In this document: one piece after another, positions 1 through 11,454 of the stretch
How the letters are laid out: the number at the start of each line of letters is the position of its first letter
How positions within the stretch are numbered: the first letter of the stretch is position 1
NCBI RefSeq assembly: GCF_024679095.1
Contig: NC_066518.1
Coordinates: 11,705,243 to 11,769,242 of the forward strand
From: Eriocheir sinensis
Taxonomy: Eukaryota > Arthropoda > Malacostraca > Decapoda > Varunidae
DNA length: 64,000 nucleotides
Direction: 5' to 3'
Notes under the pieces: generated by a model
Told to the model about the DNA's origin: nothing
What the model saw: only the letters and a program-made list of their open reading frames with translations
Database searches by the model: none
Position numbers and translations under genes: made by a program

Positions 1-159
1 TTGGCGTCCTCGTCTCAACATGAAAGAAAGTTGAATTCCACGAAGGGTTCTTAAAGGAAACTATCAGGGCCATTACGGAGCAAGGCACTAGGAAGAAGCG
101 AGGATAAGAGGAAAAAGAGGAATAAGAATATGCAGAAGACGAAGAAAGAAGAAAAAACT

Positions 160-406
160 AAAATGGAAAGGTGAAAAGAAAGGTATTTAGGAAAGGGTGA
201 GAATGCAACGGAAACAAGACGAAGACAGAAAAAAAAGAAAAAGAGAAAAGAGGTAGAGGAAAGTACTTAGGAAAGGATGAAAAGGCGACGGAGACACTAC
301 AGATTCAGAAAAAAAAGGAAAAGTTGAAGAGAAAAGTATTTAGGAAAGGGTAAAGATGCGACGAAGCTGAGCAAAGACGTCACGTGCAGCCATAGCGTGT
401 ACTCCC

Positions 407-459
<53 letters not shown>

Positions 460-540
460 GAAAAAGAAAAAAAAGATGAAGAGGAGAACAGTATTTCGGA
501 AAGGGTGACAATGCGACGGAGATGAGCACCGAGGCCACGC
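160..540. repeat. Degenerate purine-rich minisatellite, unit about 75-80 bp
   Basis: A block built on GTATTTAGGAAAGGG followed by a short GCGACGGAG-like string recurs at about 183, 263, 336 and 491. The last interval is longer because a (CAA)n tract lies inside that copy. The copies differ by substitutions and small indels, so this is an old tandem array. No coding content is visible. Confidence 0.7.
406..459. repeat. (CAA)n microsatellite, about 18 units
   Basis: Pure CAA trinucleotides embedded in one unit of the surrounding minisatellite. On the minus strand the tract reads as a poly-Cys frame, which is an artefact of the repeat. Confidence 0.98.
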
Positions 541-749
541 TCATACATAACGTGTGCTCCTAGCCTTACTTACTTATTCATCTCAGCTACATTGTTTTTT
601 TCTTTTCTTTTTTTTCTGCCCAATTTAATATACTGTAACACTACGTTTGGCTTTCCTCTTCTCTACTTTTATCTCTTAACTAATTTTATCCTCTTTTCTA
701 TATACTTTTATGGCAGCAGTTTCTGGCGGACTATTTTCTTTTAATTTAT

Positions 750-786
750 TTTTTGCCCTTGAGCTGCTTCTTGTACTGTAAAAAAA
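750..786. repeat. Dispersed-repeat fragment ending in an A-run (copy 1)
   Basis: A string containing TTGCCCTTGAGCTGC, then a CTGTAAAAAA end, occurs here and again at 23511-23548 with a few differences. The shared order of motif and A-run suggests the 3' end of a short retroposon. That is inference from two copies in this window. Confidence 0.5.
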
Positions 787-970
787 GAGAAGCTTGTTAT
801 ATATCGCCATTGCCTGACGCATCTATCGCCACCTGACACTTTAGCTCTCAAATATATCTGTGATGTTCTGACTCCTTCGAAATTGTTAAGCCTGATATGC
901 TTAAGATTATTTGACGTGCTGAATAGGAGAATAGACTTGAAGGTGAAAGCAACAAAGAATTCCAATTCGA

Positions 971-978
971 TCTCTGTC

Positions 979-1071
<93 letters not shown>
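971..1071. repeat. (CT)n microsatellite with (CTGT) lead-in
   Basis: Imperfect CTGT repeats pass into about 86 bp of pure CT. A 94-residue frame on the plus strand and a 129-residue frame on the minus strand exist only because a dinucleotide repeat has no stop codon. Confidence 0.98.
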
Positions 1072-1073
<2 letters not shown>

Positions 1074-1137
1074 TCTTCTTCTACTTCTTCTTCCTCTAGT
1101 TTCACCCATTTCAACCCTTCCTTTCACCACACAGTTC

Positions 1138-1166
1138 TTTTGTTGTTGTTGTTGTTGTTATTGTTG
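1138..1166. repeat. (TTG)n microsatellite
   Basis: Short GTT repeat with one TTA interruption. Confidence 0.9.
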
Positions 1167-1339
1167 ATGTCTATTTATTATCTATTATTGCAGGTGTCAT
1201 TATTTTCCACTCATCAAAACATTTACCACTCATTAATATTGTCTGGGAATTTGAGTTTCTTTCGTAGTTATTTTTCTACCCTTTAATGTTTATATTTGAG
1301 TGATATGGAAAGAGTTTCAGGCGGGGAAAATTCACTGAA

Positions 1340-2940
1340 CCATTAAGAGAAAGACGCGAAAGGAATATATAAAAAAAAACAAAAAAAAAAAACAGCGAGA
1401 GAAAAGTTAAATAAAGAGAGAGGGTATGAAAGCACACAAAAAAGAACAAACTGCTGCTGCTGTTGGTGGGGAGGAATAAAAAGATGTAAGCAAAACAAAA
1501 AATAAAAGAGATAAGAGATAAGACTAGTCAGGGAGAGGAAGAACGAAAGAGGTAAAAGAGGCAAAAATCAAAGAAACTGAAGCGATAAGGTTGGTTGGCG
1601 GAGGAATATAAAAGAGAGAGGGAGGAAAAAAAAAGGAAAGTGAAGAAGTGGGACAGAGAGAGAGACTGGTTAGAGTTTTCATAGGAAGGAGTGCAGGAAG
1701 AGGAGGAGAGTGAGGAAAACGTAAAAAGGTATAAATTAATAAGTGTATGTTGAAGGAGAGAGAGAAAGGGAAGGGAAAGAAAATTGGATTAAAAGGATGA
1801 GGGATGAGGGGGGAGGCGAAAAGGGAGGACATTGAAGGGAAAGGTAAGGAAGGGAAGGTAAAGTAATATGCTGTTGAAGGAGGTAGAGAAGGGAAGGAAG
1901 GAGGAGTGGAAAAAAAAGTTAGTGACGGTGGTAAGGGTAGGAAAAGGTGGAAAGGTGAGGACAGTGGAAAGTGAGGGGAGGGAAAAGCCTTAACGTAAAA
2001 TGTCTGAATTAATAAGTGGGTTGAAGGCGATGGGGAAAGGATAGGAAGGTTAGTGATGGTGGTAGGGGTGTTGAGGAAGGGGAAAAGGGGAGGACAGTGG
2101 AAAGTAAGGGGAGGGAAAAGCCTTAACGTAAAATGTCTGAATTAATAAGTGGGTTGAAGGAGATGGGGAAAGGAAAGGGAGAGTGGATAGGAAGGTTAGT
2201 GAGGGTGGTAGGGGTGTTGAGGAAGGGGAAAAGGGAAGGACAGTGAAAGTAAGGGGAAGGGAAAAAAGCATTAAAATGTAAAATATGAGTCAATAAATGT
2301 GTTGAAGGAGATAGAGAAATGGAAGTGAGGGAGAGTGGATAAATAGGTTAGTATTGGTTGTAGGGGTAATGGGGAAGGTGGAGGGGAAGGACAATAAGGA
2401 AGAAGGAGAGAGTGAGGAAAAGGTAAAACTGTCTAAATTAATAAGTGCGTGAAAGAAGGTGGAAAAAAAGAAGGGAGGGAAAGTGGGTAAAAGGATAGTG
2501 ATGATGGGAACGGTAATGGGGAAGGTAAAAGGTGAGGACATTAAAGGTAAGGGGAGTGAAAAGCCTTAAAACGTTAAAATGTCTGAATTAATAAGTATGG
2601 CGACGAAGATGAAGAAAGGGAAGGGAGGAAAAATGAAAAAAAAAAGATTAGTGATGATGGGAACGGTAATGGGGAAAGTAAAAGGTGAGGACATTAAAGG
2701 TAAGGGGAGTGAAAAGCCTTAAAACGTTAAAATGTCTGAATTAATAAGTATGGCGACGAAGATGGAGAAAGGGAAGGGAGGAAAAATGAAAAAAAAAAGA
2801 TTAGTGATGATGGGAACGGTAATGGGGAAGGTAAAAGGTGAGGACATTAAAGGTAAGGGGAGGGAAAAGCCTTAAAACGTATAATATATAAATTGATAAG
2901 TGCGTTGCAATAGGAAAAGATATATACGTAGATAAAAATG
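1340..2940. repeat. Purine-strand region with degenerate minisatellite, unit about 133-153 bp
   Basis: The plus strand is almost entirely A and G for 1.6 kb. From about 1690 a unit with the marker TGTCTGAATTAATAAGT recurs at about 1725 (diverged), 2001, 2134, 2283 (diverged), 2429, 2580, 2733 and 2885 (diverged). The later copies also share AGGTGAGGACATTAAAGG. Spacing is 133 bp early and about 152 bp late, so the unit has changed length along the array. Minus-strand open frames rich in Ser, Phe, Pro and Leu here are compositional artefacts. Confidence 0.8.
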
Positions 2941-3170
2941 TTAGTGATGGTGGAAAGGGTAATGTGGAAGGTGAAAGGTTAGGATAATAGAGGTAAGAGG
3001 GGATGGAGGGGAGGCTTTAAAGGGGTGAGAGGAAGACATACCACGAGGAAGGGATGGACCAGGTATGGGGAGGGGAGAGGGGGGGGGGGGTAGCACCGAG
3101 GGCGGTAACCTCTCTAACCTGTCACGACGTCCCAATTTTTTTCGGGTTACGCCCACCCCGCCCTCCTGCA

Positions 3171-3171
<1 letters not shown>

Positions 3172-3228
<57 letters not shown>
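3172..3228. repeat. (AC)n microsatellite
   Basis: About 28 pure AC units, preceded at 3077-3090 by a G homopolymer. Confidence 0.98.
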
Positions 3229-5130
3229 GTAGAAAAGCAGATGCGATTTTTTTTGTCATGCGTGTTGTATTTTTTTTTCTTTTATTTATTCTTGCACGTC
3301 AAAATGAAGTACTGAAATGACGTTAGTGAATGAATGTCTGCAAGTACATAGCCCTAGAGATTTTTTTTCTTAACAGTAAAGAAAGCAGCTCAATGGTAAA
3401 CAAAAATAAAAACAAACAAGCCCGCAAAGCACTCCTCCTATATAAGAGAAAATAGAATTGAGTGGCCAGAAGAGAGGTCAGTTGATTGCGTTCAGCGGGA
3501 GGGACAACACTGATAGGAAGAAATACTGGTTTGACATTTTCAGGGGCGTGGTGAGGCGGAAAAGGGAGTGGACGTGCTGATGGGCTGGCAAAATGGTTAG
3601 TGGTTAGTGGTTGGTGTCCTTAAGAGCGAGGTGAGGGTAGTGGTGCAGTGCATGGTGATGGCTGACTCCACCCACATCGCCGCATCAGATCTATAAGTAG
3701 GAGAGTAACGCGGGTTGAGAGTCGGCTGCCGTGAAATTCCCTCATTAGGATCACGGTGTCTTTAGTGGTGAGGGGGAGGGAGTAAAGGAACAGAACTACC
3801 TAGACACTACGACCACACTTACACTGCTTCCATCATTTTCACCACCAACCTCTTCATTGGTCCCTTCGCTATCATCAAGTCATCCCACCCACTGCTTCCA
3901 TCACCACTGTACACCACCTCCATCACCACTGTCAAAGTCACTAGTCACTATAATAGTAACTCCCACCACCGTAGCAGCTATCGTCAACATAACTAAATCT
4001 CCCACCTGCAGTAATAAAAAAATAAACTGCCATTCATTGTTATTAACAAGATCAACAGTGACGATGACGACGACTGCAATAGCTTCACCGTCCCTAATCA
4101 TCAATAACAGCCGTCAACATCAACCAACATCCACAAGGACAAAAAACCTATTCATGTAATATCGCGTTAACTTGTATAAATATGTGCATCAACAATAATC
4201 CTTTAATCTCTTCAAGCTGCATAAAGGGATTGACTGAATATATGCTCCAAGCAGGGAAGGGGCGGAGGAGGATCCACCCACCCACCACCGCCCCACGCCG
4301 CCAGGAAATAAGAATAAAACAAAAAACACGAGAAAATAACACGAGGTATCGTTTCCCAAGGAGAATGAGGGGGGAAAACAAACCAGCGTGAATTGCAAAA
4401 AAGTGTGCACACCTGCTCCCGGGGTGGCGCGCCGCGCCCCGCCACGCCGGCCTTTTATTTTTAGACGAGGGCTGAAAGGGGAATGAGGCTGGGGAAGAGG
4501 AAGAGGTGTTAGATGCAAAGTTTTCCTGACTTTCCTCTCACAGCCGTGTTATCCAGAGTCAGGTTGATATGAGGCTCAAGTTAAGTGCCGCCGGCCACTT
4601 GCTGCCGCACACAAGCCCCGCCAACGCCTTCACCGCCACGAGTTCAGTGCCCCGGCGTAAATGTGGCGTCTGCGTGTCACTGGCGGACCCTTGCGTGTGA
4701 CAGGATTGCGGCGCTGAGCCCCTGATGATGAGGAATACCACCCAAGGGGACGCCTCCTCGCTCATGGCAGTGCCAAGACGCAGATTAGAAGGCCTTAGCA
4801 TGTACCACTCTCACCGTGAGGGCCGGGCCAGCCAGATGCATCTTTCTTTATCTTAGTAAATTAATTGATTTTTGTGGTAACTTTCTTGATATAGAATAAG
4901 CTATCGTATATTTAAATTATAAGTTTTGAGCCTAATCACATTAGTTATCGTAGTATCAGTAATGCGCTAATAATTTCAGACTAATGAAGCCACTGACTGA
5001 TTACCTTTAATTAAGAGCATACACCGTCAACCACCTCACCACATGTCAGCCTTGCACACGTTCTTTGACGAAGGCAGATTAATGCTTATACCCGTTGACG
5101 AGTCATGACAGTTTGTGCGAAAGAACATCT
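3229..5130. other. Unique sequence, no gene recognised
   Basis: Mixed-composition DNA. It includes a Thr/Ser/His-coding stretch of CAC/ATC-rich triplets at about 3830-4130 and a short GC-rich patch at 4420-4455. Open frames reach about 109 codons, but none shows a recognisable domain, a start context or a splice pattern I can defend. Confidence 0.5.
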
Positions 5131-5131
5131 G

Positions 5132-5146
5132 CCCCCCCCCCCCCAT
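5132..5146. repeat. Poly(C) tract
   Basis: About 13 consecutive C residues followed by AT-interrupted C. Such tracts are prone to assembly length errors. Confidence 0.9.
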
Positions 5147-5292
5147 CCCCCTTAAAAAAGATAGGTATTTATTGCCAATGAATAAAGAGGCACCACAGGG
5201 GGGGAATGTTTGTTACTTACGTAACCCTCACACACGAGACCCTGGGGTTGTTTATACGTCTCATTACGCGAGTGATCTGCTGTCAATAAAGA

Positions 5293-5296
<4 letters not shown>

Positions 5297-5351
<55 letters not shown>
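5297..5351. repeat. (GA)n microsatellite
   Basis: About 27 uninterrupted AG units. Confidence 0.98.
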
Positions 5352-5354
<3 letters not shown>

Positions 5355-6240
5355 TAATCTTAAGTATTGGGCTACAGTGCAGCAATAAGTACTTGAGGCA
5401 CGGATTAACTGCTGCGAGGGCTTGCGTGCGGTGGCTAAGGAAAGGCAGCAACAATGAAGCCACGTGTGCTTTATGGTTATGCACATTCCAAAACAAATAC
5501 CAAATGACTTGTCACTATGCAAAGGCAAACGGGAAAAACTTGAAAATGAAATCTACGTGTAGAGGTTTCCTGCGACAAAGTTGAAGTAAAGCAAAACAGT
5601 GTTAGGCAGAAAACGTGTATTAATTTTGCTACTGCAAATATCAAATATTTTTAATGCAATTAGATTTTTAAGGAACATACGCACTCCTGGCAAAATGTTT
5701 ATACGTTTGCATTTTATTCATTAGTGAAGGCGAAGAGTGAGGTGTTAAGCCGCGGACGGCAGGCGTCACGACTGTCGACCTTGAGCTGCCAGGTGAGCTC
5801 GGTGATGCGCGTGCCGCCGGCTTTTTCCTGAACGATAAACGTGCTCTATTTCGTTGTTGTGATTTCTTTGGATTTGTTTCCCGGTTATTGGTCATCGTAT
5901 ATCAAGGTAAGGACAAACTTTGCGTCTCCTATAAACAGTAGCAATAGAAGGATATCGTCAGTAACGCTGAAATCAAGTTATTCGTTACATAACAGTTTAA
6001 TTAGATACAAATGAAACTTGGTAGTTTTTAGAATTAAATACTTTTACTCAAATTTATATCCCTCATTAAGAATATGCGCTGAAATCTAAACTAATGGTGA
6101 TAATTATGATGAGTGAATATAATCAGTGTCTATTGGGAGGTTTAGCCTACCATAGATGTTAATGAACTGTGATGACTCGTAGCCTACTCGGTGATTCCGC
6201 TCTGGTGAATATCAGAACACCACGTTAATTTTGTTTTTGT
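5352..6240. other. Unique AT-rich sequence, nothing recognised
   Basis: Short open frames only (up to about 75 codons), without motifs. Composition becomes more AT-rich after 5600. Confidence 0.5.
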
Positions 6241-6241
6241 T

Positions 6242-6270
6242 GTTTACACTATAAAGTTTATAGTGTAAAC
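6242..6270. repeat. Perfect hairpin 1 (14-bp arms, 1-base spacer)
   Basis: The arms 6242-6255 and 6257-6270 are exact reverse complements, with a single G between them. The outer arm motif is GTTTACACTATAAA. It overlaps the next hairpin by two bases. Confidence 0.95.
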
Positions 6271-6329
6271 ATATGGCTGTCACTAAGAATGGTTTATAGT
6301 ATAAACCATTCTTAGTGACAGCCATATGT
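6269..6329. repeat. Perfect hairpin 2 (29-bp arms, 3-base spacer)
   Basis: Arm 6269-6297 and arm 6301-6329 are exact reverse complements around AGT. The stem ends carry ACATATGG and its complement. The central part shares TTTATAGT with hairpin 1, which suggests one inverted unit seeded the other. It could be a foldback mobile element, a recent inverted duplication or an assembly artefact. No target-site duplication is evident by eye. Confidence 0.95.
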
Positions 6330-6644
6330 GTACAAGACCGTGATATATATTGTTTCCACAATTTATAAATAACGTTTCGTGAGTGGCTATCGAAAGGACT
6401 ACAGTTGTATTTTTGCTGATATAAATAGTTCTAATTTTATGAGTTCTATTAGCATCGTGTCATTTTTCATGCATTACATATTATACATTACATTACATTA
6501 TAAGTATTTTTCTGTAGTCCGTTATTTATATTTTCTTTGCATTTCTTATTTGATTTTAGAGTTCTCTGTCTTTCTTCAGAATTTATAAAGGCTGATCCTT
6601 TATTGATCTCAAATAAATGTCAATATCGGTTCTTTGTTCTATTT

Positions 6645-6740
6645 GGCTGGAGCGTCAAGCCGTGGAAGTTAAGAGGTAGGGCGCTGTGGTTCGAACCCCG
6701 GTTTTCGTGCGTGACGTGAGTACAGGGACCCCGAGCCACA
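6645..6740 (+). mobile_element. Possible tRNA-derived SINE head
   Basis: A good RNA polymerase III B-box, GGTTCGAACCCCGG, lies at about 6687-6700. A plausible A-box-like TGGCTGGAGCG lies about 40 bp upstream. No complete cloverleaf can be drawn, so this is more likely a tRNA-derived retroposon or tRNA relic than a working tRNA. Confidence 0.35.
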
Positions 6741-7288
6741 ACTTAAAACCAGCGACCCAATTTGAACATGGATAAAAGCTATCAAGAGAAATAATATATG
6801 TAAGCAAACCTTTGCATGCCTGCTATAACCCTTTGCACCGCATTAGCGAGGTATACAGTAATATATAATTAATACAGTAACGTTTTTATTTAACTTTGGA
6901 GACCACTATGAAGCAAGAACCCTAGTGTGGATAAATTCATGGAAACAGAGCATATGAAATGTGAACTGGTATAAAAATGTAAATTATTGGGTGCGTAGAT
7001 TGAATTGAATCGTCAGACGCTTCGCATATTCGCCGTTCCCTTGCAGGATCGGCGGCGAGACCATCAAACCCGAATGACACGTTTGGAGTGCATCGCTAAA
7101 GTGTCACGCGAGCCCGTCAGCCGCTTGGCTCCCCGTCGAGTAAGGCGCATTCTTTCTGTCTTCTGAAGGGCCTCGTGTCGCGCTTCAAGTGACTGACGAG
7201 GCGGAGGGCTCTTGTTTGTCCAGGAATAAACGCGAGGAAAATTCAGTATGCTTTTTGAGACGTGTTTGGCAAGTGTAATAGGCGTGCC

Positions 7289-7289
<1 letters not shown>

Positions 7290-7350
<61 letters not shown>
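7290..7350. repeat. (GT)n microsatellite
   Basis: About 30 uninterrupted TG units, followed by a G-rich flank. Confidence 0.98.
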
Positions 7351-7353
<3 letters not shown>

Positions 7354-7527
7354 GGGGCGATAGGAGGGGGGTACTCGGGGTAATGCCATCCCCACCATCC
7401 CTTCCACTCTAATATCTTCCCCACAAATCATGGCCGACGCCCTATCTATCATCACCTCCATCCTCATTCGTCTCCAGCACCTCTTGTAAATCACTGCCTC
7501 GGCCATCCATTACCACAGCCTGCCTAC

Positions 7528-7620
7528 GGCCCCACCACCACCACCACTACAACCCACCACCACCACTATCACCACCACTACAATCCACCATCACCACCAC
7601 CACTACCATCACTACCATTA
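7528..7620. repeat. Imperfect (CAC)n trinucleotide tract
   Basis: CCA/CAC triplets interrupted by CTA and ATC variants over about 90 bp. Confidence 0.9.
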
Positions 7621-8400
7621 ACTCGAAACGTAATTCAAAGCGGTACATGTAGGCTCTCTAAGTTGCTTGCCATTAATATATTACGAGCAGGAGGAGAAGG
7701 TGGAGGAATTAGAGCATTAGCAGTAGTAGTATCAGGAAGAGGAGGAGGAGGCGGCTGTGAAAGGGAGACGGAGGCTGTAGGATGAGGAGGCTTAAGAGTA
7801 GGTCCCACTCGAAGCAAGACCGCCGTTGATAGCCACTCACGGTTCATATCTCGACCGGTTTGCCAGTTACCTGTTGGCAGTACACACGAGGCGCTATTGA
7901 CACGGCCTGAGCTGCGCTGATCAAGGCCTCTCTCTGTTTGCACCGAAAATAATGTGTTTTAGCCTGCCGGAGATGCTGGAGTCGCCGGAATATTATCAAG
8001 AAAAGGCTTCCCCGCCAGCCTTTATAAATTAACGTAACTGGAGCTCCGACCGACCCTGATCCTTAGTGGCTGAGGGTGGAAGGAAGGAGGAGGAGAAGTA
8101 GGAGGGAGAGCAGAAGGAAAAGGAGGAGGTGAGGGAGGACGAAGAGGGAGTGGAGTACACAGCGGAAAAATTAAGGAGGGAAAGAAGAGGTTGAGAGGAG
8201 GGGGAGGTAAAGGACATTAACAAGCCAAGGATTATTAGTTTTCTCATAGTATCTACATAAAAAGAGGGGAGAGGGGGGGGCGCGAGATTATGGTTTCATT
8301 ACACGAAGCAGAAAAAACTTTTAATGGGAACACAACTTAGGTATAAAAGAATGTAAAATAATATATAAAGTTAATAAACTTTGATTTATTCGTTAGAAAA
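7621..8400. other. Unique sequence, nothing recognised
   Basis: Purine-rich patches at about 7690-7770 and 8080-8210. Minus-strand frames here are Ser/Pro-rich low complexity. Confidence 0.5.
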
Positions 8401-8403
8401 TTA

Positions 8404-8406
<3 letters not shown>

Positions 8407-8474
<68 letters not shown>
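8407..8474. repeat. (GA)n microsatellite, first of a cluster of three
   Basis: 34 AG units. Two more GA tracts follow within 400 bp. Confidence 0.98.
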
Positions 8475-8475
<1 letters not shown>

Positions 8476-8687
8476 CTAGACATACACAGACAAACATTCA
8501 CTGACAGGCACACGCAGGTACACATGACAAGAAACAGACAGACGAATAAATGTACAAATAGACACACATATATGAATAACCCAACGAAACGAGAGGAGAC
8601 GGGACCAACAAACAAACAAACAAACAAACAAGCACAGAGAGAGAACGTTCTTGCTACACCCCAGACTCCACGCCCTTTGAAGCTCCC

Positions 8688-8690
<3 letters not shown>

Positions 8691-8764
<74 letters not shown>
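8691..8764. repeat. (GA)n microsatellite, second of the cluster
   Basis: 37 GA units, then a G-rich interval of about 90 bp that repeats GGGAGAGGG-like strings. Confidence 0.98.
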
Positions 8765-8767
<3 letters not shown>

Positions 8768-8852
8768 GTGTGGTGCATGGGAGAGGGCGGCGGAGTGGGA
8801 TAGAGTAAGGTGGCAGGGGGAAAGAAAGGGCATGGCAGACAAAGGACGCAAG

Positions 8853-8855
<3 letters not shown>

Positions 8856-8947
<92 letters not shown>
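8856..8947. repeat. (GA)n microsatellite with poly(G) end, third of the cluster
   Basis: About 85 bp of GA ends in a run of G. The same GA-to-poly(G) transition recurs at 12849 and 55810. Confidence 0.98.
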
Positions 8948-9054
8948 ATGCTGGTCTTTGTAGGTCAAGGGAAGGTCAAGGAAGCTTGATAACAAAGTGT
9001 CTGTCTAGTGTAAGTTACGAAAAACAAGACAACAGATGTACCGACTAAAGAGTA

Positions 9055-9071
9055 ATAATGATAATAGTAAC

Positions 9072-9125
<54 letters not shown>
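9055..9125. repeat. (AAT)n microsatellite
   Basis: Starts imperfect with GTAACAATAAT variants, then about 17 pure ATA units. Confidence 0.97.
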
Positions 9126-9127
<2 letters not shown>

Positions 9128-9250
9128 AAACAATAATAACAGTGACTAGACTCATAATATTATGTCGTAAAATCCGTTTCATTAATCGCAGAAAAAATAT
9201 TACAACCATGTGTTTACCATTAACGGCCTAAAAACACAGAAAAAGTAAAT

Positions 9251-9251
<1 letters not shown>

Positions 9252-9329
<78 letters not shown>
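9252..9329. repeat. (AC)n microsatellite
   Basis: About 38 uninterrupted AC units. Confidence 0.98.
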
Positions 9330-9332
<3 letters not shown>

Positions 9333-9930
9333 GCAGAGTGCCAAATTGCAAACCCTCTAATTAATAACTGCAGCCTGGCGCCGTAGTTTACCCTGAACAG
9401 TTTTGCGGCATTCCCACTTTTTTCCCCCTGATAACGCGAGCCAGAGACAAAACGCGTCCCATGTCTCACTCTCCCTCCCCCTAAATAAAAATCTCTAAAC
9501 CTTTCAGACCCGTTGGATTTCACGCGGTTTAGGGCAATTGGGCGCTAGCTGGTGCCGCCCATGTTTGCCGTGTGGATGGATTACCGCTCATCCATTCCAA
9601 CGTATCTGTGAGTGAGCTGCGTCAGGGGAAGGGAGGGAAGGGGGAGGTGTGCCAGGAGGGAAAGCTACAGCGTGGCATGTGAAGAGTGAGTGAGTTCATT
9701 TGTGGGTATGGTTGGTTGTGTAGGGCGGGAGGGAGAGGGGACGTGATGTAGTAATAGGGAGGATTCCGGCTGTAGAGGGACGTGGGGCGGAGCGGTGGTA
9801 GGGCGGGAGTTATGAGGGAATGAGGCTGAGTCGGCGAGGGTGTGTGATAAAGCTTGATCTGGTTTGTGAAGAATGAACGGGAAATTGGGAGGATTGTGCG
9901 GGGATGATTTGAGTGCAGGACGCGCGCGAG
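9330..9930. other. Unique sequence between two AC tracts
   Basis: The right half is G-rich on the plus strand (GGGAGG-type strings). No gene recognised. Confidence 0.5.
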
Positions 9931-9933
9931 CAG

Positions 9934-9950
9934 GCACACACACACACACG

Positions 9951-10027
<77 letters not shown>
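9934..10027. repeat. (AC)n microsatellite with (CACG) interruptions at its left edge
   Basis: 94 bp. CGCG-containing variants mark the left boundary, and about 70 bp of pure CA follow. Confidence 0.98.
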
Positions 10028-10029
<2 letters not shown>

Positions 10030-10469
10030 GCACGCTCGCATGCACACACACAAAAAAAAAAGATAATAATGGAGTATAATAATAGATTGATTAAATTTGC
10101 CACGAAATGAAGCTGATTAGCGCGCAGATTTAGTCTAATCCTTTGATGCAAGCACTGATCATCGAATTTTGCTCCTTCGCCCCTGTTCGGAGATTTAAAA
10201 TAAGGAAAAGAACATAAACTGGACCTCATGTCGTCTCACTATCCCGGGCAGCCCTCCTCCCTGCTCACCACGCAACCATTTTCCTTAGCAAGTTCTTGTC
10301 CCCTAAGTAAGTAACACTGCATCTCTTCATATCCAGCACACCGACCTCACATAAATTTACAGGAGAGAATTATTAAAATGGTACTGGTTTGATAGCTTTT
10401 ATTTTCTTTCTCTGTACTGCAACTGTGAAAACGACAAAGCAAAATTATATATATTGGGATGGAAGGAGA

Positions 10470-10590
10470 GTATCCAGAGCTTCTTCCCGGTTGTATGAGG
10501 CAATCACAAATAGAAACATCCTCTTATCCCCCGGGAATCGAACCCTAGTCGCAGAATCGTAGGAGGATGCCATTCCACTAACGGCGCTTC
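10470..10590 (-). mobile_element. tRNA-derived SINE-like element or tRNA pseudogene
   Basis: Read on the minus strand from 10590, there is a D-arm-like GCC/GGC stem around GTTAGTGGAAT, then a consensus B-box GGTTCGATTCC at about 10532-10543. The acceptor ends do not pair and the anticodon stem is poor, so this is not a working tRNA. About 35 bp past the B-box lies ACCGGGAAGAAGC, a string that also occurs twice in the 3' module of the SINE at 29414-29783. That links it to the same retroposon superfamily. Confidence 0.5.
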
Positions 10591-10924
10591 TTTCGAGAAT
10601 GCCATAACAATAAAAGTAGCAGTAACATTAAGAACGTTTAGAGAAACGCCCGACGTTTCATAAAATTTTTCCTTTTCTCTCTGAAACACGAACATTCCTT
10701 TCGGGGTCTCCAGTTCCTATGAAAATAACCTCCGCGTGGCATGACACCGCTTTGGGCAAGACTCCGCAGGGCCGTCTCTTGCCCACAGCGGCGAGCAGAC
10801 ACGCACCTCTTGTAAATAGAACTCAAAGTGATGGAAGCACGTGGCACTCGCATTGAGAAGGTATATATGTCGGATTTTGGTGCCACATGCTCTTTATCGC
10901 GGACGAAATGTTTTGCATCATAGA

Positions 10925-11050
10925 GGAGCGAGTTCATGAGATCCAATTTTCTTATGAGTTAAGGTCTGACGAAAAGAGAATCACCTGTAAATCGCGCTGT
11001 TATTTATGTTATTTACGGCCAAGAGTTGTAAGGAAAGTTCGGATTACACA
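10925..11050. repeat. About 120-bp dispersed repeat, copy 1
   Basis: This matches 11923-12042 in the same orientation. Shared islands include AGTTCATG, GATCCAATT, GAGTTAAG, TTATTTACGGCC-like and AGTTCGGATTA, in the same order with small indels. The frames do not stay open across both copies, so it is probably non-coding. Confidence 0.75.
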
Positions 11051-11335
11051 CACTCATTAGTATATACTGTTACTAGAAGAAAAGATGATAGCGTATAGGA
11101 TAGATCAGCAGACACGCGGGTCTTCTCCCATACTTCGTCCCTCCCTCTCGTGAACTCCACACCTGCAGCTTATTGAGACAGTGTTGAAATGTATCTGTAA
11201 TATATTGCCCTCGCGATGCCTCGGGTCCTCGTCAGTGCAACATTATATTACCTTGAGAAATGATTAATATGTTCTGTGATTCCTCATGCTCTCAAGTTAT
11301 TCAGGGAAGTAGAGGAATAGGAAAGGATGAAATAA

Positions 11336-11390
11336 TGATGATGATGATGATAAGGAGGAAGAGGAGAAGAAGGAGGAGGAAAAAGCCGAA
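11336..11390. repeat. (GAT)n passing into (GGA)n purine tract
   Basis: A short ATGATG run followed by AGGAGG-type triplets. Confidence 0.85.
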
Positions 11391-11454
11391 ACTCAGAAAA
11401 GAAACAAAACAAGGAAAAATAAATTATCTTACCATACTAACACTGCTTTCGTAA

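Noticed and set aside
4189..4518. Overlapping Pro/Gly/Trp-rich frames on the minus strand
   Set aside because: Several phases are open at once over GC-rich unique DNA, with no domain.
8962..8978. AGGTCA pair with 5-bp spacing (DR5)
   Set aside because: A single pair next to a GA tract with no supporting context. Chance is adequate.
10519..10590. Functional tRNA gene on the minus strand
   Set aside because: B-box and D-arm look right, but acceptor and anticodon stems do not pair.
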